The position numbers and the translations under genes were made by a program. Below, piece by piece: positions 30,274 through 43,236 of a stretch of 64,000 nucleotides of DNA. This DNA is from Piscinibacter aquaticus (GTDB taxonomy: Bacteria > Pseudomonadota > Gammaproteobacteria > Burkholderiales > Burkholderiaceae_C). Positions within the stretch are counted from its first letter, which is position 1. Each line of letters opens with the position of its first letter. Below the pieces are notes generated by a model. That model saw nothing but the letters and a program-made list of their open reading frames with translations. It was not told the DNA's origin and searched no databases. The stretch is from the NCBI GenBank assembly GCA_007994965.1, contig VOPW01000001.1:434001-498000 (forward strand), written 5' to 3'.

Positions 30274-31616
30274 ATGAAGTCGCTCTACCTGCGCATCTAC
30301 CTCACGGTGGTGGCCGTGCTGCTGCTGTTCGCGGCGGCGTCGGGCTGGGTCTTCCAGCGCCACCTTGAGCAGGAACGCGTGCGCGTGGAAGGCGCCTGGT
30401 CGGCGACCGCACGGCCGCCTGGGCGGAACTGCTGCAGCGTGCCTTGCCCGGCGCCGAGGCGCCGCCGGACGAGCAGGCGGCTGCGGTGCGCGAATGGTCG
30501 GCGCGGCTGCGCATCGCGCTGGCGCTGGACGACGAGCAGGGGCGGCGCATCATCGCCACCGAGCTGTTCCAGCGCCGGCAACTGGAAGAGGGCGTGCGCA
30601 TCACGGCCGTGCGGCTCGATGACGGGCGCACGCTGTGGATCGTTCGCCCGCGGCTGCGCCCGCCGCCGGGCGCGACGGAGCCACCGGGCGTGCGCCGTGA
30701 CCCGCGCGCCGGGCCGCCGGACGACGTGCTGCTGCCCTTCATGCCGCCGGGGCTGCCGCGCGGCGTGGGCCTCGTCGTCTTCCTGTCGGTGCTGTTCGTC
30801 GCGGTGGCCGCGGGCGCCTATCCGGTCGTGCGCCGGCTGACGCGGCGGCTGGAGTCGCTCAAGCGCGGTGTCGAACGCTTCGGCGCCGGCCAGCTCGACC
30901 ATCGTGTGCACGTCAGCGGGCGCGACGAGGTGGCCGCTGTCGCCGCGAGCTTCAACCATGCCGCGGCTCGGGTCGAGGCGCTGGTGCAGTCGAACAAGTC
31001 GCTGCTGGCCAACGCGAGCCACGAGCTGCGTTCGCCGCTGGCGCGCATGAAGATGGCCGTGTCCATGCTCGACGAGGTGCCGGCGGCGCAGCGCGAGCAG
31101 CTCAAGCGAGAGATCCAGACCAACGTGGCCGAACTCGACGCGCTGGTCGAGGAGGTGCTGCTGGCCAGCCGGCTCGACGCCACCGAGTCGCTGGATCGGC
31201 GCGAGCCGGTCGACCTGCTCGGGTTGGCCGCCGAAGAAGCGGCGCGCGTCGATGCCGAGGTCGAGGGCCCGCCACTGCAGGTGCGCGGCGACGAACGCCT
31301 GCTGCGCCGCGCGCTGCGCAACCTGCTGGAGAACGCGCGCCGCTACGGCGGCAGCGAGGTCAAGGTCGAGCTTGCCCGCACGGCGACGGGCGCGGAGGCG
31401 CGCGTCTGTGACCGCGGCCCTGGCGTGCCGGACAACCTGCGCGAGCGCATCTTCGAGCCCTTCTACCGGCTGCCCGGCCACGCCGAGCAGGCCGGCGGTG
31501 TCGGCCTCGGGCTGAGCACGGTGCGGCAGATCGCGCAGCGCCACGGCGGCAGCGTGCGCTGCGAGGCGCGGCCGGGTGGCGGCAGCGTGTTCGTGCTGGC
31601 GGTGCCGGGCGCCTGA
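30274..31616 (+). CDS. sensor histidine kinase, one indel
   Basis: About 447 residues. Membrane helix 1 (about 5-27), a periplasmic domain of ~140 residues rich in Arg, Pro and Gly, membrane helix 2 (about 165-185, [21 protein letters not shown]), then HAMP, HisKA with the phospho-His in [13 protein letters not shown], and HATPase_c motifs [18 protein letters not shown] and GVGLGLSTV. The frame changes in the periplasmic part near 30400-30415. Envelope sensing is likely given the Spy-like neighbour. Confidence 0.9.
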
Positions 31617-31697
31617 TCTCCGGGCCGCCCCGGGGACCGGCTGCCGGGGGCGCGGGTGCAGAATGGCGGCCCGTCGCACGCATCTCCATCGTCTTCC

Positions 31698-32326
31698 ATG
31701 CAGGGTCTGCTTCCGCTCCTGGCCGCGCTGGCGGCCTACCTGATCGGCTCGCTGTCGTTCGCAGTGATCATCAGCCGGCTGATGGGCCTGTCCGATCCAC
31801 GCACCTACGGTTCGGGCAACCCGGGTGCCACCAATGTGCTGCGCTCGGGCAACAAGGCAGCGGCCATCCTGACGCTGGTGTTCGATGCGCTGAAGGGCTA
31901 CGTGCCGGTGCTGCTGGTGGTGATCTATGGCGGTGCCTACGGTCTCGGCGAGGGTACGGCGGCGCTGGTGGGCTGGCCGCGTTCCTCGGTCACCTGTGGC
32001 CGGTCTTCTTCAGGTTCCAGGGCGGCAAGGGCGTGGCCACCGCGGCCGGTGTCCTGCTGGCGCTCAACCCCTGGCTGGGCGCCGCCACGCTGCTGACCTG
32101 GATCATCATTGCCGCCTTCTTCCGCTACTCGTCGCTGGCAGCGATCGTGTCGGCGGCCTTCGCGCCGTTCTACCAGCTGCTGATCTGGGGCGGCGGTCCG
32201 ACGGCCATCGCAGTGGCGGTGATGGGCCTGCTGCTGATCTGGCGCCACAGCGCCAACATTCAGAAGCTGCTCAAGGGCACCGAAAGCAAGCTCGGCCAGA
32301 AGGCCAAGCCCCATGGAGCGAAGTGA
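31698..32326 (+). CDS. plsY: glycerol-3-phosphate acyltransferase PlsY, one indel
   Basis: About 209 residues with five or so membrane helices. The glycine-rich catalytic motif [15 protein letters not shown] lies near residue 37, and [12 protein letters not shown] is the second family loop. It transfers acyl groups from acyl-phosphate to glycerol-3-phosphate, the first step of phospholipid synthesis. One C is missing near 31973 at an expected CCTGG. It overlaps ridA by one base. Confidence 0.95.
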
Positions 32327-32683
32327 TGAATCTCGAGCACGGCCTGCACCGTTTCCACGTCGGCGATCGCCTGTCGGAGATGGCGGTGTACAACGGCACC
32401 GTCTACCTCGCCGGCCGGTGCCCGACGACGCCACGCAGGACATCCGTGGCCAGACCGCGCAGGTGCTCGCGATGGTCGACAAGCTGCTGGCCGAGGCCGG
32501 CACAGACCGTGCGCGCATCCTGATGACGCAGGTCTACCGGCCGACATGGCCGACTTCGACGGCATGAATGCCGTCTGGGACGACTGGGTGCCGCCGGGCG
32601 ATGCGCCGCCGCGCGCCACCGTGCAGGCGAAGCTCGCCCGGCCGGAGTGGAAGATCGAGATCGTCGTCACCGCGGCGATCTGA
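32326..32683 (+). CDS. RidA/YjgF-family protein, two indels
   Basis: 119 residues after restoring an A near 32416 (CCAGG) and a T near 32538 (CCTGG), giving [16 protein letters not shown] and [15 protein letters not shown]. It ends [18 protein letters not shown] with the family Arg for the carboxylate. RidA proteins hydrolyse reactive enamine/imine intermediates to 2-oxo acids. It belongs to a divergent subfamily, so activity is inferred only. Confidence 0.88.
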
Positions 32684-32717
32684 GGCCGGCGCTGCGGCGC
32701 GGCGACAATACGGGCCT

Positions 32718-34020
32718 ATGACGACCCGAGTCCTTACCGGCATCACGACCACCGGCACACCGCACCTGGGCAACTACGTCGGCGCCATCCGCCCGGCGAT
32801 CGCCGCCAGCCGCCAGCCCGGCGTCGAGAGCTTCTTCTTCCTGGCCGACTACCACGCGCTGATCAAGTGCGACGAGCCGGCGCGCATCGAGCGATCGCGG
32901 CTGGAGATCGCCGCGACCGGCTCGCGGCCGGGCTCGACACCGAGCGCGTGTTCTTCTATCGCCAGAGCGACATCCCGGAGATTCCGGAGCTGACCTGGCT
33001 GCTCACCTGCGTCACGCCCAAGGGCCTGATGAACCGGGCGCATGCCTACAAGGCCTCGGCCGACGCCAACCTGGAAGCCGGCGAAGACGTCGATTCGGGC
33101 GTGACGATGGGCCTGTTCAGCTATCCGATCCTGATGGCCGCCGACATCCTGATGTTCAACGCCCACCAGGTGCCGGTGGGCCGCGACCAGTGCAGCACCT
33201 GGAGATGGCGCGCGACATCGCGCAGCGCTTCAACCACCTGTTCGGCCAGGGGCGCGAGCACTTCGTGCTGCCGGAGGTGGTGGTCGACGAGGAAGTGGCG
33301 ACGCTGCCAGGGCTCGACGGGCGCAAGATGTCGAAGAGCTACGACAACACGATCCCGCTGTTCGAAGGCGGCGCCAAGGGCCTGCAGGCGGCGCTGGCGC
33401 GCGTGGTCACCGATTCGAAGCTGCCCGGCGAACCGAAGGACCCGGACAGCGCGCACTTGGTGACGATCTACGACGCCTTTGCCAGCAGCGAGGAGCGCGC
33501 GCAGTTCCGCGCCGACCTGAAGGCTGGGCTCGGCTGGGGCGACGCCAAGCAGCGGGTCTACGAGCGGCTGGAGCGCGACATCGCGCCGATGCGCGAGCGC
33601 TACGAATCGCTGATCGCGCATCCGGCGCGCATCGAGGAGGCGCTGATGGAAGGCGCGCGCAAGGCGCGCGCCATCGCCGCGCCGTTCCTGGTGCAACTGC
33701 GCGAGGCGGTCGGCCTGCGGCGCATGACGGCAGCCCTCACGACGGTGGGCGAGAAGAAGACGCAGAGCAAGAGCAAGCTGCCCGAGTTCAAGCAGTACCG
33801 CGAGGCCGATGGCCGCTTCTACTTCAAGCTGCTGTCGGGTGATGGTCGCCTGCTGCTGCAAAGCGAAGGCTTCGCCTCCGGCAAGGACGCCGGCCAGGGC
33901 GTGGCACGCCTGAAGCGCGAGGGCGCCGCGGCGCTACCCGGTGTGGCTGCCGTGCGCGGCGAGGGCGTCAGCGAAGCCGACGTCGCCGCGGCGCTTGCGC
34001 AACTGATGGCCGAAGAATGA
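32718..34020 (+). CDS. trpS: tryptophanyl-tRNA synthetase with YegP-like C-terminal extension, two indels
   Basis: 434 residues after restoring T near 32918 and G near 33190, both at expected CCWGG sites. The class I core has the HIGH-like [10 protein letters not shown] and KMSKS ([10 protein letters not shown]). From about residue 355, a ~75-residue C-terminal addition ([34 protein letters not shown]) resembles a DUF1508/YegP unit, absent from E. coli TrpS. GACAAT lies 9 bases before ATG 32718 with no ribosome site. It overlaps purN by ATGA. Confidence 0.94.
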
Positions 34021-34643
34021 AGAACCTCGTCGTCCTGATCTCGGGACGCGGCTCGAACATGGAGGCCATCGTGCAGGCCTGCGCCACCGAGGGCTGGAAT
34101 GCACGCATCGCTGCGGTGGTGAGCAACCAGCCCGACGCCAGCGGCCTGGCCTTCGCCCGCGCGCGCGGCATCGCCACGGCGGTGGTCGATCACCGCCAGC
34201 ACGCGTCGCGCGAGAGCTTCGACGCCGCGCTGCGCGAGGTCATCGACGGCTTCGCGCCCGATCTGCTGGTGCTCGCCGGCTTCATGCGCATCCTCACACC
34301 GGGCTTCGTGTCGCACTACGCCGGGCGCATGGTCAACGTGCATCCGTCGCTGCTGCCGGCTTTCACCGGGCTTCACACCCACCGCCGTGCGATTGAGGCC
34401 GGCTGCAAGGCAGCGGGTGCGACGGTGCACTTCGTCACCGCCGAGCTCGACCACGGCCCGATCATTGCCCAGGCGGTGGTCCCGGTGCTGCCCGGCGACA
34501 CCGAAGAGACGCTCGCCGCCCGCGTGCTGGCGCGCGAGCACGTGCTCTATCCGCGCGCCGTGCGCTGGCTGGTCGATGGCCTGCTGCGTGTCGAAGACGC
34601 CACCGTGCGCCACCTGCGCGGCGAACCGCAACTCCTCGTCTGA
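34017..34643 (+). CDS. purN: phosphoribosylglycinamide formyltransferase
   Basis: An intact 208-residue enzyme that adds the first formyl group in purine synthesis, using 10-formyl-THF. Signatures: LISGRGSNMEAIV (phosphate loop), the catalytic Asn/His in MVNVHPSLLPAFTGLHTH and Asp in ELDHGPII. It is coupled to trpS and to the RNA methyltransferase gene by overlapping start/stop codons. Confidence 0.96.
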   Translation: MKNLVVLISGRGSNMEAIVQACATEGWNARIAAVVSNQPDASGLAFARARGIATAVVDHRQHASRESFDAALREVIDGFAPDLLVLAGFMRILTPGFVSHYAGRMVNVHPSLLPAFTGLHTHRRAIEAGCKAAGATVHFVTAELDHGPIIAQAVVPVLPGDTEETLAARVLAREHVLYPRAVRWLVDGLLRVEDATVRHLRGEPQLLV

Positions 34644-35901
34644 TGCACCCCAACGCCCTGCTCGAACTCGCCACCGAACTGCTGCACCGCGTGCTGCAGT
34701 TCAAGCATCCGGCCGACGGCGTGGTGTCGGACTTCTTCCGCCAGCACAAGGCGCTCGGCAGCCGCGAGCGCCACACGCTGGCCGAGACCACCTACACCGT
34801 GCTGCGCCAGCGGCTGCTGTTCCAGCACCTCGCCCAGTCGGGCAAGGGCGAGATGGAGCGGCGCTGGCCGTGCTCGGCTGGCAGGGCAACGAAGGCTTCC
34901 TGCGCGCGGCCCTGTCCGAGGCGGAGCAGCAATGGCTCGCCCAGGTGCAGGCGATCGACCGCTCGGCCCTGCCCGAGAAGCTGCGTCACAACCTGCCCGA
35001 CTGGCTGGCCGAGGCGCTGCAGCGCGAGCTCGCCGATGACTTCTGGCCGTTTGTCGAGAGCATGAGCGCAGGCGCGCCGCTGGACTTGCGCGTCAATTCC
35101 TTCAAGGCCAAGCGCGAAGACGTGAAGGCCGCGCTGGCGAAGGCCGGCATCGACGCCGAAGACACGCCGTTCTCGCCGCTCGGCCTGCGCGTGCAGGGCA
35201 AGCCGGCACTGAACAAGCTCGATGTCTTCACCCGTGGCGACGTGGAAGTGCAGGACGAGGGCAGCCAGTTGCTCGCGCTGCTGCTCGACGCCAAGCGCGG
35301 CGAGATGGTGGTGGACTTCTGCGCCGGCGCCGGCGGCAAGACGCTGGCGCTGGGTGCGGCGATGCGCAACACCGGCCGGCTTTATGCCTTCGACACCTCG
35401 GGGCATCGGCTCGCGTCGCTGAAGCCGCGGCTGGCGCGCAGTGGGCTGTCGAATGTCTATCCGGCGCAGATTGCGCACGAGCGCGACGACCGCATCAAGC
35501 GCCTGGCCGGCAAGATCGACCGCGTGCTGGTCGACGCGCCGTGCTCCGGCCTGGGCACGCTGCGCCGCAACCCTGACCTCAAATGGCGCCAGACGCCGCA
35601 GGCGATCGAGGAACTGCGCGCCAAGCAGGCGGCCATCCTGGCCAGCGCGGCGCGGCTGCTCAAGCCGGGTGGCCGGCTGGTCTACGCCACCTGCAGCCTG
35701 CTGCGTGAGGAGAACGAGGCGGTCGTTGAGGCGTTTACGGAAGCGAACAAGGCCACGTTCCGGCCGCTGCCGGCCGACGAGGCGCTCGCGGCTGCCCACG
35801 TTCAGCGAGCGCCCGAGCTGGTGCGCGACGGCTTCCTGCGGCTCTGGCCGCACCGCCACGCCACCGACGGTTTTTTCGCCGCCGTGTGGCAGAAGGCTTG
35901 A
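34643..35901 (+). CDS. RsmB/NOP2-type RNA (cytosine-5) methyltransferase, one indel
   Basis: About 419 residues. An N-terminal NusB-like helical part leads to a Rossmann methyltransferase with VDFCAGAGGKTLAL (SAM), VDAPCSGLGTLRRNPDLKW (PCS motif) and YATCSLLREENE (catalytic TCS). It probably methylates C967 of 16S rRNA or a related site. It differs from the canonical fmt-linked rsmB, so I give no symbol. One C is missing near 34862 at an expected CCTGG. Confidence 0.9.
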
Positions 35902-36029
35902 TCGCACGCAAAAAGTCGCCATCTGCATTCAAGTCGCAGGGCGTATCCCAGTAGTTTCCGAGGTCTCTCCAGAGCCCTGCCACTTACAATCGAAGCGCCG
36001 TTGTTCTTGACGGCGATCTAGGCGGGTTC

Positions 36030-37252
36030 ATGGAAATTCTTTCGTCGGTTTGGGACGGCATCGTGTCGTGGCTGTCCAATGGTTTGATCGAGACCACCGG
36101 TGGCAAGTGCTGGCCTTCACGCTGGTGGCCACGCACATCACCATCGCGGCGGTGACGATCTTCCTGCACCGTTCCCAGGCACACCGCGCGCTTGACCTCG
36201 GGCCCGTTCCTTCCCACTTCTTCCGCTTCTGGCTGTGGCTGACCACCGGCATGGTCACCAAGGAGTGGGTCGCCATTCACCGCAAGCACCACGCCAAGTG
36301 CGAGACGGTCGACGACCCCCACAGCCCGCAGACGCGCGGCATCAAGACGGTGCTGCTCGAGGGCAGCGAGTTGTATCGCGCCGAAGCCAAGGTGCAGGAG
36401 ACGCTGAGCAAGTACGGCCACGGCACCCCGGATGACTGGCTCGAGCGCAATCTGTACACCCGCTACAGCTGGCAGGGCGTGGGCCTGATGCTGATCATCG
36501 ACCTGATGCTGTTCGGCGCCATCGGCGCCACGGTGTGGGCGGTGCAGATGCTGTGGATTCCGATCACCGCCGCCGGCATCATCAATGGCATCGGCCACTG
36601 GTGGGGTTACCGCAACTTCGAAGCGCAGGACGCCTCGACCAATGTCTCGCCCTGGGGCATCGTGATCGGTGGCGAGGAACTGCACAACAACCACCACACC
36701 TACCCGACCTCGGCCAAGCTGTCGGTCAAGCCCTACGAGTTCGACATCGGCTGGCTGTACATCCGCATCCTCGAGACGCTGGGCTGGGCCAAGGTGCGCA
36801 AGACGCCGCCGATGCTCAAGCTCGGCGAAGTCAAGCCAGTGGCCGACGGCAAGACGCTGGAAGCGATCATCGCCAACCGCTACGAGGTGATGGCCAAGTA
36901 CGCCAAGGAAATGCGCGCCGCCTGTGGCGCCGAGCTCGATCGCCTGAAGGCGCAGGGCGGCGAGAACACCGCGCGCGTCAAGCAGATGCTGCTCGCCCAG
37001 CGCTGGCTGCACCGTGACGAGGAGAAGATCCCGGCCGAGCTGCGCGCCAGCGTGGCGCAGGCTGCGGCCAGCTCCGATTCGCTGGCCAAGCTGGTGGCGA
37101 TGCGCGAGGAGCTGCGTCAGCTCTGGACCCGCACCAACGTGTCGGCCGAGCAATTGGTGGCTGATCTGCAGGCCTGGTGCCGCAAGGCCGAGGACAGCGG
37201 CATCGCCGCGCTGCGCGAGTTCTCGCTGAAGCTGCGCGCCGCGCACGCATAA
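36030..37252 (+). CDS. acyl-CoA/acyl-lipid delta-9 desaturase, one indel
   Basis: About 407 residues. Membrane desaturase with three His boxes: HRSQAH, HRKHH and HNNHH, between four membrane helices. It introduces a double bond into saturated fatty acyl chains, adjusting membrane fluidity. Residues ~270-407 form a long charged helical extension not present in minimal desaturases. The frame breaks near 36098 (T lost, CCTGG expected, giving TTWWQVLAF). ATG 36030 gives MEILSSVWDG. It is preceded by a TACAAT box at about 35985. Confidence 0.9.
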
Positions 37253-37270
37253 CGTTCGGCAGGACACGAG

Positions 37271-37334
37271 GGTGGGTCGCTGGCGCGACCACCCCTTTTC
37301 CTACAAAGCAAAAGGGCCGCAACTGCGGCCCTTT
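37271..37334. terminator. two terminator-like hairpins between desaturase and rpmG
   Basis: First, an imperfect GC-rich inverted repeat (GGGTGGGTCGC against GCGACCACCCC, 37271-37295) is followed by TTTT. Second, AAAGGGCCGC-AACT-GCGGCCCTTT (37311-37334) is a perfect 10-bp stem with A and T tracts on either side, so it can stop transcripts from both strands. Confidence 0.85.
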
Positions 37335-37355
37335 GTGCTGGAGGAACTGAAGCGA

Positions 37356-37523
37356 TTACTTCAGCTTCGTTTCCTTGTACTTCACGTGCTTCCGTGCCTT
37401 CGGATCGAACTTCATGATCTCGATCTTCTCGGGCGTCGTCTTCTTGTTCTTGTCGGTCGTGTAGAAGTGACCGGTACCGGCCGACGATTCCAGCTTGATC
37501 TTTTCGCGTCCACCTTTGGCCAT
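37356..37523 (-). CDS. rpmG: 50S ribosomal protein L33
   Basis: An intact 55-residue protein, [20 protein letters not shown] to KETKLK, with the zinc-free form of the L33 fold (no CxxC pairs). TAA stop. It is 14 bases downstream of rpmB, the usual order. Confidence 0.96.
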   Translation of the reverse strand: MAKGGREKIKLESSAGTGHFYTTDKNKKTTPEKIEIMKFDPKARKHVKYKETKLK

Positions 37524-37537
37524 GTCGTTCTCCTAGA

Positions 37538-37771
37538 TCAGAGTTCGCCCTTGGCGCGAAGATCGGCAACCACCTGGTCGATGCCGACCTTGTCGATCAG
37601 GCGCAGCGCGGCGTTGCTGACGCGCAGACGCACCCAGCGGTTTTCGGTTTCCAGCCAGAAGCGGCGGTACTGCAGGTTGGGCAGGAAGCGGCGCTTCGTT
37701 TTGTTGTTGGCGTGGGAGACGTTGTTCCCCACCATGGGGCGCTTGCCCGTGACTTGACAGACGCGTGCCAT
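37538..37771 (-). CDS. rpmB: 50S ribosomal protein L28
   Basis: An intact 77-residue protein beginning [20 protein letters not shown], followed by [13 protein letters not shown]. It belongs to the cysteine-poor L28 class. It is first gene of rpmB-rpmG. Confidence 0.97.
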   Translation of the reverse strand: MARVCQVTGKRPMVGNNVSHANNKTKRRFLPNLQYRRFWLETENRWVRLRVSNAALRLIDKVGIDQVVADLRAKGEL

Positions 37772-37861
37772 CGCTCGCTACCTCGCTTCAGGTCTATCCA
37801 ATGGAATTCGTGCCGACGGATTTCGGCAAAGACCGCGAGTATAGCTCATTTCCGGCCGGCT

Positions 37862-39698
<1,837 letters not shown>

Positions 39699-39817
39699 CC
39701 GCGCCACCCGGCTGTGACACCGGGTAAGTTGTTCGAGGCGGGCGCCCAGCAGGCGCCCGTTGCGCTTTCTGGCAACGCAGAATCGTCCGCCAACGCAGGA
39801 CTGGCCTGGAGGACGCA

Positions 39818-40911
39818 TTGGAACCGATCGATCGGCGCACGTCGCTGCTGATGCTGTGCAGCCTGCTCACCGCGGCCTGCGGCGGCGGCGGGGATCGGAG
39901 CCGACCGCTGCGCCGGGGCAGAGCCCGGCGCCCAACCCTGGCCCACCGCCCGCTCCACCGCCGGCACCTTCACCGGCGCCCTGGCGGCTCGGTCTATGGC
40001 GACTTTCGTGGTGCCTCGCTCGGCCTCGGGGCCAGCACCCAGGGCGCCATCGCCTTCCCGGCCGACAACCCCTGGAACCGCGACATCTCCGCGGAGCCGG
40101 TCGACCCGAACTCCGATGCGCTGATCGCCAGCATCGGCGCCACGACCGGGCTGCACCCCGACTTCGGCGCCGGCCTGTACAACGGCGCGCCGATTGGCAT
40201 CCCGTACGCCATCGTCGCCGGCTCGCAAGCCCGGGTGCCGATCGTCTTCACGGCCTACGGCGACGAGAGCGAACCGGGTCCCTACCCGGTGCCCGCCAAC
40301 GCCGAGGTCGAAGGCGGCAACGCGTCGAACGGCGATCGGCACGTGCTCGTCATCGACCGCGACAACAACCGGCTGTACGAGCTCTATCGCGCATTCCTGC
40401 AGCCCGACGGCCGCACCCGGCAGGCCGATTGCGGCGCGGTCTTCCACCTCGACAGCAACGACGTTCGTCCCGGCGGGCAGCCGGGCTGGACCAGCGCCGA
40501 TGCGGCCGGCCTGCCGATCTTCCCCGGGCTGGCCCGCTACGAGGAAGCGGCCCGGGGGCCGGAGGGATTCGCCACGCCCTGCGATTCACGGTGGCGCGAT
40601 CGCGGCGGGCCTACGTGCCGCCGGCCACGCACTACGCCTCCAGCAACACCGGCGCCAACCTGCCGCCGATGGGCATGCGCGTGCGCCTGAAGGCGAGCTA
40701 CGTGATCCCCGCGGGTTTCAGTGCCGAATCCAAGGCCTTGCTGACCGCGATGAAGACCTACGGGATGATCGTGGCGGATAACGGTAGCAACTGGTACGTG
40801 AGTGGTGCACCGGACTCGCGCTGGAACAACGACGCCCTGAACGCCGAACTCGGGCAGGTGAAGGGCAGCGACTTCGAAGTCGTGCTGATGCGCGGCACGG
40901 TGGCGGGCTGA
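39818..40911 (+). CDS. secreted lipoprotein of unknown function, about three indels
   Basis: About 363 residues when rebuilt. TTG 39818 is supported by a GGAGG site 5 bases upstream. The N-terminus is a lipoprotein signal (LLMLCSLLTAACGGGG), followed by a Pro/Ala/Ser-rich linker (about 25-50) and a globular part containing FPADNPWNRDIS, VLVIDRDNNRLYELYRAF, ARYEE and NGSNWYVSGAPDSRWN. Frame breaks lie near 39893 (G run), 39981 (one base gained, CCTGG) and about 40565. I do not recognise the family. Acidic and aromatic content would suit a cell-surface or carbohydrate-binding role, but this is a guess. Confidence 0.65.
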
Positions 40912-40980
40912 CGAACGACGATTGCCGCCGGCTGACCCCAGGCCGGCGCGGGTCGGCCCGGGGCGACGACAATCGCGGTC

Positions 40981-43227
40981 GTGACTGCCTCCACCCTCGT
41001 CCCGCCGCGCGCCCGCGCGCTGACCAGCTACAAGCCGTACTGGGCCAAGCGCTTCGGGCCCGCGCCCTTCCTGCCGATGAGCCGCGCCGAGATGGACGCG
41101 CTCGGCTGGGACTCGTGCGATGTGATCGTGGTCACGGGCGATGCCTACGTCGACCACCCGAGTTTCGGCATGGCGGTGATCGGCCGCACGCTCGAGGCGC
41201 AGGGCTTTCGTGTCGGCATCATCGCGCAGCCCGACTGGCAGTCGGCCGACCCGTTCAAGGCGCTAGGCAAGCCGAACCTGTTCTTCGGCGTGACCGCCGG
41301 CAACATGGACTCGATGATCAACCGGTACACCGCCGACCGGAAGATCCGCAGCGACGATGCCTACACGCCCGGCGGCGAGGGCGGCAAGCGCCCTGACCGC
41401 AGCTCGCTGGTCTACGCACAGCGCTGCAAGGAGGCCTGGAACGACGTGCCGATCGTGCTCGGCGGCATCGAGGCCAGCCTGCGCCGCATCGCGCACTACG
41501 ACTACTGGCAGGACAAGGTGCGCCGCTCGATCCTGGTCGACAGCAAGGCCGACCTGCTGCTGTACGGCAACGCCGAGCGCGCAATCATCGAGATCGCCCA
41601 CCGCACGGCACGCAAGGAGCCCGTGGAGGCGCTCACCGATGTGCGCGGCACCGCCTTCATGCGCCGCACCGACGACCCGACGGCCGGAGGCTGGTTCGAG
41701 ATCGATTCCACCGAGGTCGACCGCCCGGGCCGCATCGACGCGCACATCAACCCGTACCTGACGACGAGCGAAGCAGCCGCCTCGCAGGGCGCGAGCTGCG
41801 CGAAGGACGAGGGCGCGAAGCCCGACGAGGCCAAGCCGATCACCATCGTGCCGAGGGCCAGCGGCCGCATCACGATGCCGCCGCGAGAGCGCACGGTGAT
41901 CCGGCTGCCGAGCTACGAGCAGGTCAAGAGCGATCCGGTACTCTATGCGCACGCCAACCGCGTGCTGCACCTCGAGACCAACCCCGGCAATGCGCGCGCT
42001 GGTGCAACGCCATGCCGACCGGGACGTGTGGATCAACCCGCCGCCCATCCCGCTGAGCACGCCGGAGATGGACCACGTCTTCGACCTGCCCTACGCGCGC
42101 AGCCCGCACCCGCGCTACGCGGACGAGACCGGCGGCCACGACGGGCCGACCAAGATCCCGGCCTGGGAGATGATCCGTTTCAGCGTGAACATCATGCGCG
42201 GCTGCTTCGGCGGCTGCACCTTCTGCTCAATCACCGAGCACGAGGGCCGCATCATCCAGAGCCGCAGCGAAGACTCGGTGATCCGCGAGATCGAGGACAT
42301 CCGCGACAAGGTCAAGGGCTTCACCGGCGTGATCAGCGATCTCGGCGGGCCGACGGCCAACATGTACCGCATCGGCTGCAAGAGCCCGGAGATCGAGGCC
42401 GCCTGCCGCAAGCCGAGCTGCGTCTACCCGGGCATCTGCCCGAACCTGAACACCGACCACGGCCCGCTGATCCACATGTACCGCCGCGCGCGGCTGCTGC
42501 GCGGCATCAAGAAGATCCTGATCGGCTCGGGGTTGCGCTACGACTGGGCGGTGCGCTCGCCGGAATACGTGAAGGAACTGGTCACGCACCACGTCGGCGG
42601 TTACCTGAAGATCGCGCCCGAGCACACCGAGGAAGGGCCGCTGTCGAAGATGATGAAGCCCGGCATCGGCAGCTACGACCGCTTCAAGCAGATGTTCGAG
42701 AAGTTCAGCGCCGAGGCGGGCAAGAAGCAGTTCCTGATCCCGTATTTCATCGCCGCGCACCCGGGCACGCGCGACGAGGACATGATGAACCTCGCGCTGT
42801 GGCTCAAGCGCAATGGCTTCCGGGCCGACCGGTGCAGACCTTCTACCCGAGCCCGATGGCCACGGCGACCGCGATGTACCACTCGGGGATGAATCCGCTG
42901 AAGGGCATCAGCCGCGACGAGACGCGCGCCGAGCGTGTCGACATCGTGCGCGGCGAGAAGCGGCGCCGTCTGCACAAGGCCTTCCTGCGCTACCACGACC
43001 CGAACAACTGGCCGCTGCTGCGCGATGCGCTCAAGGCCATGGGCCGGGCCGACCTGATCGGCAACGGCAAGCACCACACGGTGCCGACCTTCCAGCCGGC
43101 CACCGACGGCAGCTACCAGAGCGCGCGGCGCAAGAACTCCACGCCCAGCGGGGCGCGCACCTCGCCGGTCACCAAGGGCCGCGTGCTGACGCAGCACACC
43201 GGCCTGCCACCGCGCAAGGCGAAGTAG
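40981..43227 (+). CDS. YgiQ-family radical SAM protein, two indels
   Basis: About 749 residues after repair. It has the UPF0313 N-terminal domain ([20 protein letters not shown]). The radical SAM centre contains [18 protein letters not shown] (three cluster cysteines). A C-terminal DUF3362 follows. The reaction is unknown for the whole family. Frame breaks lie near 42000 and 42830; the latter lacks the A of CCAGG. GTG 40981 has GACAAT 7 bases upstream and no ribosome site. Confidence 0.9.
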   Translation: MTASTLVPPRARALTSYKPYWAKRFGPAPFLPMSRAEMDALGWDSCDVIVVTGDAYVDHPSFGMAVIGRTLEAQGFRVGIIAQPDWQSADPFKALGKPNLFFGVTAGNMDSMINRYTADRKIRSDDAYTPGGEGGKRPDRSSLVYAQRCKEAWNDVPIVLGGIEASLRRIAHYDYWQDKVRRSILVDSKADLLLYGNAERAIIEIAHRTARKEPVEALTDVRGTAFMRRTDDPTAGGWFEIDSTEVDRPGRIDAHINPYLTTSEAAASQGASCAKDEGAKPDEAKPITIVPRASGRITMPPRERTVIRLPSYEQVKSDPVLYAHANRVLHLETNPGNARAGATPCRPGRVDQPAAHPAEHAGDGPRLRPALRAQPAPALRGRDRRPRRADQDPGLGDDPFQREHHARLLRRLHLLLNHRARGPHHPEPQRRLGDPRDRGHPRQGQGLHRRDQRSRRADGQHVPHRLQEPGDRGRLPQAELRLPGHLPEPEHRPRPADPHVPPRAAAARHQEDPDRLGVALRLGGALAGIREGTGHAPRRRLPEDRARAHRGRAAVEDDEARHRQLRPLQADVREVQRRGGQEAVPDPVFHRRAPGHARRGHDEPRAVAQAQWLPGRPVQTFYPSPMATATAMYHSGMNPLKGISRDETRAERVDIVRGEKRRRLHKAFLRYHDPNNWPLLRDALKAMGRADLIGNGKHHTVPTFQPATDGSYQSARRKNSTPSGARTSPVTKGRVLTQHTGLPPRKAK

Positions 43228-43236
43228 CGGCGCGCG

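Noticed and set aside
37356-37771. Zinc-regulated (cysteine-containing) L28/L33 pair
   Set aside because: Neither protein has CxxC pairs. They are the ordinary zinc-free forms.
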